DNA of 64,000 nucleotides from Methylocapsa sp963808645 (lineage in GTDB: Bacteria > Pseudomonadota > Alphaproteobacteria > Rhizobiales > Beijerinckiaceae). Positions 16,774 through 25,467 of the stretch are shown piece by piece. Made by a program: the position numbers and the translations under genes. Positions within the stretch are counted from its first letter, which is position 1; every line of letters starts with the position of its first letter. Under the pieces are notes generated by a model. The model was not told where the DNA came from and made no database searches. It saw only the letters and a list, made by a program, of their open reading frames with translations. Where the stretch lies: contig CAWEGU010000003.1 of assembly GCA_963808645.1 (NCBI GenBank), positions 186,001 through 250,000 on the forward strand. The letters run 5' to 3'.

Positions 16774-17557
16774 GTATCTTCTTTTTCTCGACGAATCAGG
16801 AACCCCGCCTAAACCTGAGAAGGCTGCGGGCCGCTACTTAGTGATCGGCGGGGTCATTATACCAGAAGGGGCTTGGCAGGCCATCGCAAAAGAATTCAAA
16901 AAGCTCATGTCCCCTCTTGAATTCAACGTTAATGGAGAAATTAAATGGAAATACTTTGGAACAGGCAATAATACTAAAGATAATCCGCTCGTACATCTTT
17001 CAAGGGCAAAAAAAGATTCCTTGAGAGAAGCCATTTTTAAGCTTATAACCTCTCGTAAAGCGATCAAATTGATCTGCTGTGTCACCTGTGTCGAAGTCGC
17101 TTTCTCGCGCCCAACTATCAGTAACCAAACAGATGTATACCATCTTACGTACAAGGGAGTAACTGAACGATTTCAGTATTTTCTACAAGACGCTTCCCGT
17201 GTAACTGGGCAGACGCAATACGGCCTAATCGTATCTGATCATCGCCAGACCTGTGATGATCAAAATCTTAGGAAAAGACACCATGAATTGATCGAAAAAC
17301 CTTGTGAATATACTTATATTTACGCCAACATAGTCGAAACTATCTTTTTCGCACCAAGTGAAGCCACAGTTGGGTTGCAATTGGCCGATATGGTGGCGGG
17401 AGCCGTCCACCGCTCTTTCCAATACGGGGAGCATCGGTTCGCTGAAATGATCAGGCCCGCGATGCGATCTTCCCCAATGGGGGATGTCAATGGATGGGGA
17501 TTGGTTAAGATGCCCAAAGGCACCTTCATCAATTCGCCGAAAGGATCGTTTGTTTGA
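16772..17557 (+). CDS. DUF3800 family protein (transposon passenger)
   Basis: 261 residues from ATG 16772. It begins MYLLFLDESGTP, the acidic N-terminal motif of DUF3800, and near the end has LQLADMVAGAVHR, the second family motif. Together these suggest a metal-dependent, RNase H-like nuclease fold; activity is unproven. DUF3800 genes are frequent on mobile elements and near defence genes. The sequence is AT-richer than the surrounding chromosome. An upstream in-frame extension to 16610 is antisense to the small minus-strand gene and is probably not translated. The ribosome site is weak. Confidence 0.8.
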   Translation: MYLLFLDESGTPPKPEKAAGRYLVIGGVIIPEGAWQAIAKEFKKLMSPLEFNVNGEIKWKYFGTGNNTKDNPLVHLSRAKKDSLREAIFKLITSRKAIKLICCVTCVEVAFSRPTISNQTDVYHLTYKGVTERFQYFLQDASRVTGQTQYGLIVSDHRQTCDDQNLRKRHHELIEKPCEYTYIYANIVETIFFAPSEATVGLQLADMVAGAVHRSFQYGEHRFAEMIRPAMRSSPMGDVNGWGLVKMPKGTFINSPKGSFV

Positions 17558-17677
17558 GCCGTCGGGTGGGGAGGCTGCGCCATCCCCAACGCACTGTTGC
17601 CGCGCTCCCGACTGCACTTAGTATGACTTATCCTATTGATTCGTCAAGGTTTATTTTTATCGAGTCGTTTCAATGGG

Positions 17678-18613
17678 TTACCGAATAGCAAATGGCTGCT
17701 GGTAGGTCAGACGCTTGCCGACGATGCCCTCCAACGCGCGAGTCGTGCGCTCTGCATCGTCAACCCCAAGCTTGACGCGGTTCGAGTATCGGAAATCGAA
17801 CTCGGCAAGGTAGCGATGCAAATGCTTCTCGCTACAATGCTGATAAACGCCTTTCATGCCGCGCTTGAAGATGCTGTAGAAATTTTCGACGGTATTCGTG
17901 TGAACGTCGCCGCGAACATATTCATCCGCTTTGTGACTGACGCTCTCATGGCTCGCGAAGTGATCTCCGAGCGTGAAATAATGGCCACCTTCGTCGGTCA
18001 TCATCGCGGTTTCTTTCGCGACATTGGCCTTGATGATCGGAACTATATCGGCCGCGCTAGTTCCCTCGACATGGAAAGAGCGAACCTGCTTGCTCTCGCG
18101 GTCAACGAGAGACAACACAGCATTTTTGTGGCCGTGGCCGCGACGCTTAATAGAGTCGACCTTGCGCCCAATAAAAGTCTCATCGGCTTCTACGGTGCTC
18201 CCAACGCCGCCCATAGGTGCAAGGCTTCCCGTGCGCATAGCTTCGCGAAGGCGATGGCTCATAAACCACGCGGTTTGAAGGGTCACGCCAAGCGTCCGGT
18301 GAAGTTGGTTGCTTGAAATGCCCTTCTTGCTAGAACACATGAGATAGGCGGCTTGAAACCAGACATGCAACGGGAGTGGGCTATCCTCGAAAAGCGTTCC
18401 CTTTCGGACGGTAAACTGCTTCCGGCAATCATAGCATTTTTTCAGGCCATGGCGCTCGCGGCCTTTCTTGTCCTTTACGCCTTTGAGTGGGGCAATCCGC
18501 CCCATGCAACCGCAGTGCGGACATACCGGCCCTTCACGCCAGACAATCGCTTCTAGCGCCTCAAAAGCGGCGGCTTCGTCTTGAAGGTAGGGCTCTTTAA
18601 AAACGCTGGTCAT
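17678..18613 (-). CDS. IS1595-family transposase (ISXO2-like)
   Basis: 311 residues from ATG 18613 (AGAGGA upstream). It has an N-terminal zinc ribbon, CPHC at 31-34 and CYDC at 60-63, a helical linker (GISSNQLHRTLGVTLQTAWFM), then an ISXO2-like catalytic domain with VEADETFIGRK, a second acidic site (MMTDEGGHYF) and NTVENFYSIFKRG. It ends with a helix (HLHRYLAEFDFRYSNR) typical of the family. The domain set is intact. The frame also opens upstream through the right inverted repeat to a TTG at 18664, but the ATG has the ribosome site. It drives movement of the 15531-18677 element. Confidence 0.93.
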   Translation of the reverse strand: MTSVFKEPYLQDEAAAFEALEAIVWREGPVCPHCGCMGRIAPLKGVKDKKGRERHGLKKCYDCRKQFTVRKGTLFEDSPLPLHVWFQAAYLMCSSKKGISSNQLHRTLGVTLQTAWFMSHRLREAMRTGSLAPMGGVGSTVEADETFIGRKVDSIKRRGHGHKNAVLSLVDRESKQVRSFHVEGTSAADIVPIIKANVAKETAMMTDEGGHYFTLGDHFASHESVSHKADEYVRGDVHTNTVENFYSIFKRGMKGVYQHCSEKHLHRYLAEFDFRYSNRVKLGVDDAERTTRALEGIVGKRLTYQQPFAIR

Positions 18614-18704
18614 GATCGGTCCTCTAGGATGGACTAACCGTACCACTTGCGTTGGGTTTGTCAACTAGAATATCGCCAAACATTTTGGTGCGATCCGCGC
18701 CAAA

Positions 18705-19043
18705 TCACCCGGCGACATCGAGGAAACAGCGGCCCTGCCTATCCTCCGTCTCGACGATCCAAACATCCGGATCGAAACCGACTTGGCGAGCGAGTTTTTG
18801 GTCGGCTTCGGCCGGGTCGATCCAAGGGTCGCGATGGAGCCTCGCGAAAAGCCGGTCTTGGCCATCCTTCACTTCGCTCTGCGGCGCCGGTCCGAACAAA
18901 GCGGCGAAACCGTCGAGCCTGTCGATCTTGACAAAAATCGCGCCGGCTTCTGGAGCACCCCGGCGGCGCAGCACGGCAAAGGCGCCTTCGTGCGCGCAGC
19001 GTCTGAGATAGGCTTCAACCCAAAAATCGGAGCGCAACCGCAT
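18705..19043 (-). CDS. DUF1491 family protein
   Basis: 112 residues. It begins MRLRSDFWVEAYLRRC, continues with GAFAVLRRRGAPEAGAIFVK and has the C-terminal DPDVWIVETEDRQGR, which together define DUF1491. The family is small, cytoplasmic and of unknown function, and common in Alphaproteobacteria. It sits 3 bp after the stop of the upstream minus-strand gene, so the pair is probably co-transcribed. Its stop codon is only 20 bp from the target duplication of the transposon, so the insertion took its terminator region but spared the gene. Confidence 0.88.
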   Translation of the reverse strand: MRLRSDFWVEAYLRRCAHEGAFAVLRRRGAPEAGAIFVKIDRLDGFAALFGPAPQSEVKDGQDRLFARLHRDPWIDPAEADQKLARQVGFDPDVWIVETEDRQGRCFLDVAG

Positions 19044-19046
19044 GCT

Positions 19047-19322
19047 CTATGGCCCGCTATCGCGGGGCGTGCGGCGGGTTTTAGGAGCAGAAGCCGCAAC
19101 GGCGGCGGCACGGGTGGATCGCGCCGCGTCGATGCGGGTGATCACTTCTTCGAGGAGTTCGCGGACATCCTGATGCGACTGATTTCGAAATACGATCCGG
19201 GTACCCGTGCTGAGCGGTCCCATCAGCGGGCCGCTCGCCGGCACGGGCGCCATGTGGACGACTTCGTCCGGATTGATGGCGACTGGGGAACCGTCGGGGC
19301 GAGTCAATCGCACGAATGACAT
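19047..19322 (-). CDS. Small conserved-looking protein with FlbD-like N-terminus
   Basis: 91 residues. The first half (MSFVRLTRPDGSPVAINPDEV, then GTRIVFRNQSHQDVRELLEEVI) resembles the short beta fold seen in FlbD-type small proteins. The last 25 residues are Ala/Arg/Thr-rich and look disordered. No flagellar gene is nearby, so a motility role is not implied. It lies immediately upstream of DUF1491 and divergent from xerC. The family assignment is tentative. Confidence 0.65.
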   Translation of the reverse strand: MSFVRLTRPDGSPVAINPDEVVHMAPVPASGPLMGPLSTGTRIVFRNQSHQDVRELLEEVITRIDAARSTRAAAVAASAPKTRRTPRDSGP

Positions 19323-19445
19323 GAAGACGTCCGGTCCTGCGCGGCGGCCAAGGGGGTAGGCCGGAATATACAGAAATCAGTTGTTAGGGCGGACGCGTGG
19401 TATGATCAAGCATGACCATCCCTCGGATTATGGGGGGCAAACGCC

Positions 19446-20390
19446 TTGCCTGAGGTTTTGCCGGCCGATCCTGAACTTGCGGCGCTGGCGCGACACTGGC
19501 TCGCTCACCTTGCGGGCGAGCGCCGCGTTTCGCCGCATACGGCGACCTCATACGCGCGCGATCTGCGGCAATTCTTGCACTTCGCGGCGGCACATTTCGG
19601 CGAGCTTCCCTCGCTTGCCACATTCGCCGGCCTCACGCCGCCGGATCTGCGCGCCTTTTTGGCGGCGCGGCGGGAGCTTGGCGCGGGCAGCCGGTCGCTT
19701 CTGCGCCAGCTCGCGGGCCTGCGCTCCTTCGCGCGCTATCTTGAGCGCAATGGCAAGGGCAAGGCCCTGGCCTTCGCGGCGCTGCGCCCGTCAAGAATCA
19801 AGCGCAGCCTGCCGAAGCCGTTGAGCATCGGTGCGGCGCGCCAGGTGGTTCGCGTGGACGCACGGGCCGGAGACAACCGGCCGCAATGGATCATCGCGCG
19901 CGATGCCGCGGTTTTGAGCCTGCTCTATGGCGCGGGCCTGCGCATTTCGGAAGCCTTGGCGATCAAGCGCTCCGAGGCTCCGGTTGGCGCGCGCGACGTT
20001 CTGACGGTCACCGGCAAAGGCCAAAAAACCCGCGGCGTGCCCATCATCGCGCCGGTCGGCCAAGCCATCGAAACTTACATTGCGCTTTGCCCTTATGTGC
20101 TCGCGCCGGAAAAACCTTTATTCGTCGGGGCCAAAGGGGCACCGCTTGACCCGAGGGTCATCCAGCTTACCGTCGCGCATTTACGCGGCGCGCTCGGGCT
20201 TCCCGGTGGCGCGACGCCGCATGCGCTGCGCCATTCCTTCGCCACCCATCTTTTGGAGCGCGGTGGCGATCTGCGCGCGATCCAGGAGCTTTTGGGCCAT
20301 GCCTCGCTCTCGACGACCCAAATCTACACCGCCGTGGATAGCACAAGGCTTCTCGACGCCTACCGCTCCGCGCATCCGCGCGGCCGGTGA
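19446..20390 (+). CDS. xerC: Tyrosine recombinase XerC
   Basis: Resolves chromosome dimers at dif with XerD. 314 residues: a SAM-like N-terminal domain (about 10-105) and a catalytic domain with the full set of active residues, namely R166 (GAGLRISEAL), K191, H259 and R262 (HALRHSFATHLL), H285 (LLGHASLSTTQIYT) and nucleophile Y294. The start is a TTG at 19446 after GGGGGG. XerC rather than XerD or a phage integrase is suggested by length and genomic setting. Confidence 0.88.
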   Translation: MPEVLPADPELAALARHWLAHLAGERRVSPHTATSYARDLRQFLHFAAAHFGELPSLATFAGLTPPDLRAFLAARRELGAGSRSLLRQLAGLRSFARYLERNGKGKALAFAALRPSRIKRSLPKPLSIGAARQVVRVDARAGDNRPQWIIARDAAVLSLLYGAGLRISEALAIKRSEAPVGARDVLTVTGKGQKTRGVPIIAPVGQAIETYIALCPYVLAPEKPLFVGAKGAPLDPRVIQLTVAHLRGALGLPGGATPHALRHSFATHLLERGGDLRAIQELLGHASLSTTQIYTAVDSTRLLDAYRSAHPRGR

Positions 20391-20530
20391 GGCGCGTTGC
20401 TTCATAGGACGCCTAGAAATATCGATTAAAATAGGAGAGCCATTCCTCACTAATCGAGATTTGAAATTTGCCCCTTCCGTGGCTTACCTACCAAAAATGC
20501 CACTGGCAGCCGCCTCAAGGGAGACGCTTC

Positions 20531-21796
20531 ATGATCACACGGCGCGGGTTGCTGGAAGCGGTGGGCGGGGCGCTAGCCTTCGGGGGTGGCGGCTCCTTGA
20601 CGGGTGCGACGGGCGGCGCCTTGATGGCCCGGGCGGCCGGCGCCGGATCAACAAACAGCGGTCTCCTCTGGCTTTCGCCCTTGCTGCCCTCGGGAACGCG
20701 GGCGGAAGCCAGTCTCGAAACTCTACCCGGCAAAAAGCCGCTGATCCGGCTGACCAGCCGGCCGCCCAATTATGAAGCGCCGCTCGCTTATTTGCGCACA
20801 GCCATAACCCCCAACGACGAATTTTTCGTCCGCTATCATCTCGCGGACATTCCGCAAATCGCCGCCGGAACGTGGAAACTGAATTTGGGCGGCGAGGGCG
20901 CCAACGGCAATTTGCAAATCGGACTCGACGACTTGAAGGCGCTGCCCGCGTTCGAAATCGACGCCGTCTGCCAATGCGCGGGAAATCGCCGCGGATTGTT
21001 TCAGCCCCACGTCGCCGGCGTCCAATGGGGCCATGGCGCGATGGGTTGCGCGCGCTGGAAGGGCGCCCGCCTCAAGGATGTGCTCGACCTCGTTGGGCTC
21101 AACAAGGAGGCGGTCGAAGTGGCGTTCGACGGCGCCGACGGCCCGGTCCTCGACAAGACGCCGGATTTTGTAAAAAGCCTCCCGGTGTGGAAAGCCATCG
21201 AGGAGACGACGCTCGTCGCCTATGAGATGAACGGCAAGCCTTTGCCGCATTGGAACGGGTTTCCGGCGCGGATCGTCGTGCCCGGCTGGACCGCGACCTA
21301 TTGGGTTAAGCATGTTACCAGCATCATGGCGGTGACCAGACCCTTCGAGGGATATTGGATGAAGACGGCCTACCGGATTCCCGTCGGGAAATTCCCTTTG
21401 GCGGCGCGGTTCATCTCGCAGGAAACGGCTGTCACTACGCCGATCACCGAGATCGTCGTGAGCTCGCTCATCACGAGCCCGGCCGATGGGGCGCACGTCA
21501 CGGCGGGACAGAAAATCGCCATAAGCGGGATCGCGTGGGACGGCGGCTATGGCATAAGCGCGGTCGAAGTCTCGGCTGACAATGGCAAAAGCTGGACCCA
21601 AGCGGTGCTCGGAAAAGATCCCGGCAAGTTCGCTTTCCGCACCTGGAGCCATGAGTTTACCCCCAAGCGGCGCGGCCAACTGGCGCTCACCGCGCGCACC
21701 ACCAACGAAATCGGCCAAACCCAGACGCGGGAGCCGATCCCAAACCCGGCGGGCTATAACAACGTCGCGCAAACCGTGACGCTCGATGTCGCTTGA
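20531..21796 (+). CDS. sorA: Sulfite dehydrogenase, molybdopterin subunit (SorA type)
   Basis: Oxidises sulfite to sulfate in the periplasm, passing electrons to the cytochrome encoded next. The ATG at 20531 follows GGGAG; 421 residues. The N-terminus is a Tat signal (MITRRGLLEAVGG). The molybdenum-cofactor domain carries the molybdenum-ligand motif CQCAGNRRG (Cys149 the probable ligand) and GARLKDVLDLVGL. The C-terminal dimerisation domain starts near ITSPADGAHV and contains the WDGGYGISAVEVSADNGKSW strand typical of the sulfite oxidase family. The next gene begins 10 bp downstream. Confidence 0.9.
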   Translation: MITRRGLLEAVGGALAFGGGGSLTGATGGALMARAAGAGSTNSGLLWLSPLLPSGTRAEASLETLPGKKPLIRLTSRPPNYEAPLAYLRTAITPNDEFFVRYHLADIPQIAAGTWKLNLGGEGANGNLQIGLDDLKALPAFEIDAVCQCAGNRRGLFQPHVAGVQWGHGAMGCARWKGARLKDVLDLVGLNKEAVEVAFDGADGPVLDKTPDFVKSLPVWKAIEETTLVAYEMNGKPLPHWNGFPARIVVPGWTATYWVKHVTSIMAVTRPFEGYWMKTAYRIPVGKFPLAARFISQETAVTTPITEIVVSSLITSPADGAHVTAGQKIAISGIAWDGGYGISAVEVSADNGKSWTQAVLGKDPGKFAFRTWSHEFTPKRRGQLALTARTTNEIGQTQTREPIPNPAGYNNVAQTVTLDVA

Positions 21797-21806
21797 GGGA
21801 AAGGCC

Positions 21807-22088
21807 ATGCGGCGGATTGCGATCTTTGCCGCGCTGGCCTTCGTCCCGGCTTCGGCCAAGGCCGATGAACCGGCCATGCATCTCAAGCAGGCGCCGGGGG
21901 TGGATGTTGTTGAGAGCCATTGCGGCGCCTGTCACAGCCTCGATTACGTTCCCATGAATTCGCCGTTTCTCGATGCGGCGCATTGGGATGCCGAAGTCGC
22001 CAAAATGATCAAGGAGTTTGGCGCGCCGATCGATCCGACGGACGCCAAGATCATCGGCGATTATCTCAAGCAGAATTACGGGGAGTGA
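21807..22088 (+). CDS. sorB: Monohaem cytochrome c subunit of sulfite dehydrogenase (SorB type)
   Basis: 93 residues from ATG 21807, preceded by GAGGGAAAGG. Signal peptide MRRIAIFAALAFVPASAKA. One haem motif, CGACH (39-43), and a distal Met in YVPM. Small size and position directly after sorA fit the SorB electron acceptor. A longer in-frame start at 21786 overlaps sorA. Its last 13 bp overlap the converging gene at 22076. Confidence 0.88.
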   Translation: MRRIAIFAALAFVPASAKADEPAMHLKQAPGVDVVESHCGACHSLDYVPMNSPFLDAAHWDAEVAKMIKEFGAPIDPTDAKIIGDYLKQNYGE

Positions 22089-22372
22089 AGCGGTTTGACC
22101 GGCATTCCATCCTTCCACTCTACCGCATTCGCCTTGGCCGCCGCATAGCTGGCGTCGAGCGCCGGGCCCATGAGAAGAATCGGGGCGATGCGGCGGATCA
22201 TTTCGGAGACATAGGCGGCTGCCTCTGGTTTTACCTTGGTGCCGGCGCCAAGCCGATGCACATCCCGCACGGCCGTAAAGTATTTTCGACAATGCCGGGA
22301 GCTTTTCTGGCACAGCGTCCTCAAGACAGCCGAGTCCGGGCCCGCGAGACAGTCTCGAGCTAATCGAGCCAC
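22076..22372 (-). CDS. Small Cys-containing protein, unknown function
   Basis: 98 residues from a GTG at 22372 with GAGG close upstream. The N-terminal half has several Cys (DCLAG, TLCQKS, RHCRKY) and a basic stretch. The C-terminal half is a plausible helix (PEAAAYVSEMIRRIAPILLMG). I do not recognise it. Codon use in this frame is more gene-like than in the longer frame on the same strand. It converges on and slightly overlaps sorB. Moderate doubt that it is expressed. Confidence 0.45.
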   Translation of the reverse strand: MARLARDCLAGPDSAVLRTLCQKSSRHCRKYFTAVRDVHRLGAGTKVKPEAAAYVSEMIRRIAPILLMGPALDASYAAAKANAVEWKDGMPVKPLHSP

Positions 22373-22388
22373 GCTGCCTCACGGCGTG

Positions 22389-22535
22389 CTATTTCTTTTT
22401 ACCTCGATCGTCCTTCGCCCCCAGCGGTTTCGGCGGGTTGTGCCCGAACGACGATTGGGCGGCCGCCGCGACCTTCGGCTTTTCCTTTTTCGGCTTCTTG
22501 GCTTCGCGGTTTCCGCGTTGCTGACCTTTTGCCAT
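22389..22535 (-). CDS. 48-residue Lys/Ala-rich small protein
   Basis: ATG 22535 follows a near-perfect ribosome site, AGAGGAG. The product starts MAKGQQRGNREAKKPKKEKPK, continues with an Ala-rich turn and ends GKKK. I know similarly built small proteins (MAKGQ..N.E..KPKK) from rhizobial genomes, from memory. It is probably disordered and basic; role unknown. The same frame stays open upstream, where the sequence is also coding-like (see the next entry), so either two genes abut in frame or there is one longer protein. Confidence 0.65.
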   Translation of the reverse strand: MAKGQQRGNREAKKPKKEKPKVAAAAQSSFGHNPPKPLGAKDDRGKKK

Positions 22536-22817
22536 CGCAATTCTCCTCTGGACGAGGCTCGCGGGCGCGAGCCCGACATCCCCTGCGAGGGGCGGGTGTT
22601 TCGGTTCTGCAAGCAGCCGCTTGAAGTCGGCGAAAACATTCGCGATGAGCGTGGCCCGCCTCGGATCTTCTGCGGCCGGCGTCTGCGCAAACAGGATCAG
22701 AAGATAACGGGCCTTGGCCACGACTTCAACCCAGCTGGTGGCAGGCGCGGCGAGTTCAAGGTCCTCCTGGCGCTGGCCTTCGGGGCGCCCGCGTTGTCGT
22801 GCGATAGGCCGTGGCAA
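22536..22817 (-). other. Coding-like stretch in frame with the 48-residue gene
   Basis: The minus-strand frame reads through 94 codons without a stop into the MAKGQQR gene. The middle part (WVEVVAKARYLLILFAQ, then DPRRATLIANVFADFKRLL) has strong amphipathic helix patterns and GC-rich third positions, like a real protein of about 60-70 residues. No convincing start was found: the earliest is a TTG at 22817 with no ribosome site. It could be a separate small protein that lost its stop, or the N-terminal half of a 142-residue product. Confidence 0.4.
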
Positions 22818-22858
22818 AGGCGCCCGAGGAACACCCCGCGGCCTAAAGTATTGGAGCC

Positions 22859-23638
22859 CTACTCCCTAAAAGCCCGGTCCAGGTTCTTGGCGCCCGCGAA
22901 GACCTTTTCCTGCGCCGCGTCGATCCGGGCGGAGGCCAGATCGGTCCCGTTGAAATTGCTGTGATCGAGGATCGCCCCGCGAAAATCGGCGCCGCCGGCC
23001 TCGGCCTCGGCGAGCGAGGCCCCTTTCAGATTAGCGCCTGGAAATTTCGCGAACTGCAGATCGGTCAAGGCGAGATTGGCATTTTCGAAATCGGCCCCGG
23101 AGAGATCGGCGGATTTGAGCACGGCGCGCATCAGCCCCATCGACTGGTTCCGCATATCGGCGGCAAGGTCCGCGCCAATGAATTTGGCATTACGCAGACT
23201 GGCGCGGGACAAATCGGCGGCGACGCGGGCGCCGGAAAAATCGGCGCCGTCGCATTTCGCCTCTTGCATCTGGCTTGCGAAAAGATGGGCTTTCCGCAAG
23301 CTCGCGCTGGAAAAATCCGCCGCGATGGCCCAGACCTGATCGAGCACGGCGCCGTCGAGCTTCGCGCCCGAGAAGTTTGTCTTGTTCATCCTAGCGGCGC
23401 GGAAATTCACGTTGGAAAAATCAAGCCCGGACAGATCGAGCCCATTGAGGCTTTTGCCGGAGAAATCCACGCCGGCGGGCGCCGCCTTGAGGCTTGCCTC
23501 GACCTCCGCCCTCGTCATCCCGGCCGAGGAAAACATCGCGTTCGAAAGATCGACGTGGCGCATCATGTCTTGCGCGCCAGCGGGCTGCGAGAGCAGGCAG
23601 GCCGCCGCGGCGAGCATCCGTCTTCTGAAGCTTTGCAC
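22859..23638 (-). CDS. Exported pentapeptide-repeat protein
   Basis: 259 residues from GTG 23638, with GGGAG 9 nt upstream. Signal peptide FRRRMLAAAACLLSQPAGAQ, then about 220 residues dominated by A(D/N)LxG/S-type pentapeptides (LDLSGLDFSNVNF, ADLSGADFENANL, ANLKGASLAEAEA). These fold into a right-handed quadrilateral beta-helix. The family is structural; some cytosolic members bind gyrase, but an exported one has no assigned role. The frame continues far upstream across aspA on the other strand; that part is a shadow. Confidence 0.88.
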   Translation of the reverse strand: MQSFRRRMLAAAACLLSQPAGAQDMMRHVDLSNAMFSSAGMTRAEVEASLKAAPAGVDFSGKSLNGLDLSGLDFSNVNFRAARMNKTNFSGAKLDGAVLDQVWAIAADFSSASLRKAHLFASQMQEAKCDGADFSGARVAADLSRASLRNAKFIGADLAADMRNQSMGLMRAVLKSADLSGADFENANLALTDLQFAKFPGANLKGASLAEAEAGGADFRGAILDHSNFNGTDLASARIDAAQEKVFAGAKNLDRAFRE

Positions 23639-23833
23639 TGACGGCGCTCCCTTCGCTTGTTCATCAAAATTTTGTTTTAACTTCGCAACAATGAGTTGCA
23701 CCAAAAAGCGGGACAATTTTTGCCGTCCGCCCCCATATATTAGCGAGTGATCGTTGGTCCTCCCAGCCTGGCCCGCAACGGCCGCAAGCGCGCCAGCAAT
23801 TGCTTGGCCATTGCCATAGCCAACTAGGGTCTT

Positions 23834-25381
23834 TTGAACCGGCTTACCCTCGTGACAAAAGAACATCTCGAACCACTCCGCGCTCCTGCCGCTGAAGATG
23901 CCGCTGCCACCCTCACGCTCGCAATACCCCGAGGGATCGAACTTGCGCGAGCTGCGACGAGGCGCGAGCACGACCTTCTTGGTGAGAGGGAGGTTCCGGC
24001 GCAGGCCTATTGGGGCATCCATACGTTGCGCGCGGTCGAAAATTTCCCGATTACCGGCATCCCAATCGGGCATTTCCCGGAGCTTGTCCGCGCCTTGGCG
24101 CTCGTCAAGCAGGCCGCGGCGCGCGCCAACCGGCGGCTCAAGCAATTGCCGGCGGAGAAGGCCGACGCGATCGATCGCGCCTGCGATCTCATCGCCAAGG
24201 ATGGACTCTTCCTCGACCAGTTCGTGGTTGATGTGGTGCAGGGAGGCGCGGGCACTTCGACCAATATGAACGCCAATGAAGTCATCTCCAACCTCGCGCT
24301 GGAATTCTTGGGCCACCGGCGGGGCGAGTACCGGTTTCTGCACCCGATCGACGACGTCAACATGGCCCAATCGACCAATGATGTCTATCCGACGGCACTG
24401 CGTCTCGCCGTGATCTTCGCGACGGCGCCGCTGGCGCGGGCGCTGCGAGAACTTGCCTATGCCTTCAAGGCCAAGGCGGTCGAATTCGCCGATGTGCTCA
24501 AGACCGGCCGCACCCAATTGCAGGACGCGGTGCCGATGACGCTCGGCCAGGAATTCGATGCGTTTCATACCGCCGCGAAGGAGGACATCGACCGGCTGCA
24601 GGAGGCCGCCGCTCTGTTCCGGGAGGTGAATCTCGGCGCGACCGCAATCGGCACCGGGATCACTGCCGATCCCCGTTACGCCTCGCTCGCGGTCGAGGAG
24701 CTGGCGCATGTCTCGGGCGAGCCGATGGTGCTGGCCGTCAATTTGATCGAGGCGACGTCCGACATGGGCGCCTTCGTTTTGTTTTCGGGCATGCTGAAGC
24801 GGATTGCCGTAAAGCTTTCGAAGATTTGCAACGATCTGCGCTTGCTCTCCTCCGGCCCGCGCGCGGGTTTTGGCGAGATCCGCCTGCCGGCCGTCCAGGC
24901 TGGCTCCTCCATCATGCCGGGCAAGGTCAACCCGGTCATCCCCGAGGTCGTGAGCCAGGTCGCCTATCTCGTCATCGGCCACGATCTCACGGTGACGATG
25001 TGCGCCGAGGGCGGCCAGCTCCAGCTCAATGCCTTCGAGCCGACGATCGGCTTTTCCATCTTGAAATCGCTGCGGATGCTGACCGCCGCGATCGATACGC
25101 TGACGAGCCGTTGCGTCAACGGCATCGAGGCGGATCGCGAGCGCTGCCTTGGCCTCGTCGAAAACTCGATCGGCCTCGTGACCGCGCTCGGGCCGGTGCT
25201 CGGCTACGAGGCGTGCTCGCGCATTGCCCGCCGGGCGCTCGATGAGCGGCGCACGATTGCCGAGGTCGTCCTCGAAGAAAGGTTGTTGACCGAGACGCGT
25301 CTTAACGAGCTGCTGCGGCTCGAAGCCATGACAAGGCCATCGCGCCTCGCGATGGCGGCGGTTACCAAGCCGAAGGGTTAG
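23834..25381 (+). CDS. aspA: Aspartate ammonia-lyase
   Basis: Interconverts L-aspartate and fumarate plus ammonia. The body matches the fumarase/aspartase superfamily: TSTNMNANEVISN, AQSTNDVYPTALRL, GRTQLQDAVPMTLGQ, and the flexible active-site loop GSSIMPGKVNPVIPE carrying the catalytic Ser. AspA rather than fumarase C is indicated by the QDAVPMTLGQEF region and overall similarity. At 515 residues it is about 40 longer than usual because of a variable N-terminus. The start may be the TTG at 23834 or the GTG at 23852; neither has a strong ribosome site. Confidence 0.9.
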   Translation: MNRLTLVTKEHLEPLRAPAAEDAAATLTLAIPRGIELARAATRREHDLLGEREVPAQAYWGIHTLRAVENFPITGIPIGHFPELVRALALVKQAAARANRRLKQLPAEKADAIDRACDLIAKDGLFLDQFVVDVVQGGAGTSTNMNANEVISNLALEFLGHRRGEYRFLHPIDDVNMAQSTNDVYPTALRLAVIFATAPLARALRELAYAFKAKAVEFADVLKTGRTQLQDAVPMTLGQEFDAFHTAAKEDIDRLQEAAALFREVNLGATAIGTGITADPRYASLAVEELAHVSGEPMVLAVNLIEATSDMGAFVLFSGMLKRIAVKLSKICNDLRLLSSGPRAGFGEIRLPAVQAGSSIMPGKVNPVIPEVVSQVAYLVIGHDLTVTMCAEGGQLQLNAFEPTIGFSILKSLRMLTAAIDTLTSRCVNGIEADRERCLGLVENSIGLVTALGPVLGYEACSRIARRALDERRTIAEVVLEERLLTETRLNELLRLEAMTRPSRLAMAAVTKPKG

Positions 25382-25467
25382 AGCACGAACCGCCCGGCGG
25401 GGTTTGAATCGTTCAGCAGCGCGCGCGTTTTCCGCCCCAAATTTTCGCTCATTTCGGTTTGCCAATC

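Larger units (their letters stand above)
15531..18677. mobile_element. IS1595-family transposon with passenger genes
   Basis: Ends are perfect 26-bp inverted repeats starting GGCGATATTCTAG (15531-15556 and 18652-18677). They are flanked by the 8-bp direct repeat AAACATTT (15523-15530 and 18678-18685). GG ends, 8-bp duplications and an ISXO2-like transposase are the hallmarks of the IS1595 family. At 3147 bp it is about three times a basic IS1595. It carries a KilA-N protein, a 57-residue protein and a DUF3800 protein besides the transposase. Passenger genes are known in some IS1595 subgroups. Intact ends and transposase suggest recent arrival and possible activity. Confidence 0.92.

Noticed and set aside
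21687..22382. 231-codon minus frame overlapping sorA/sorB
   Set aside because: Low-complexity Arg/Gly-rich product; the 98-residue frame on the same strand is more gene-like.
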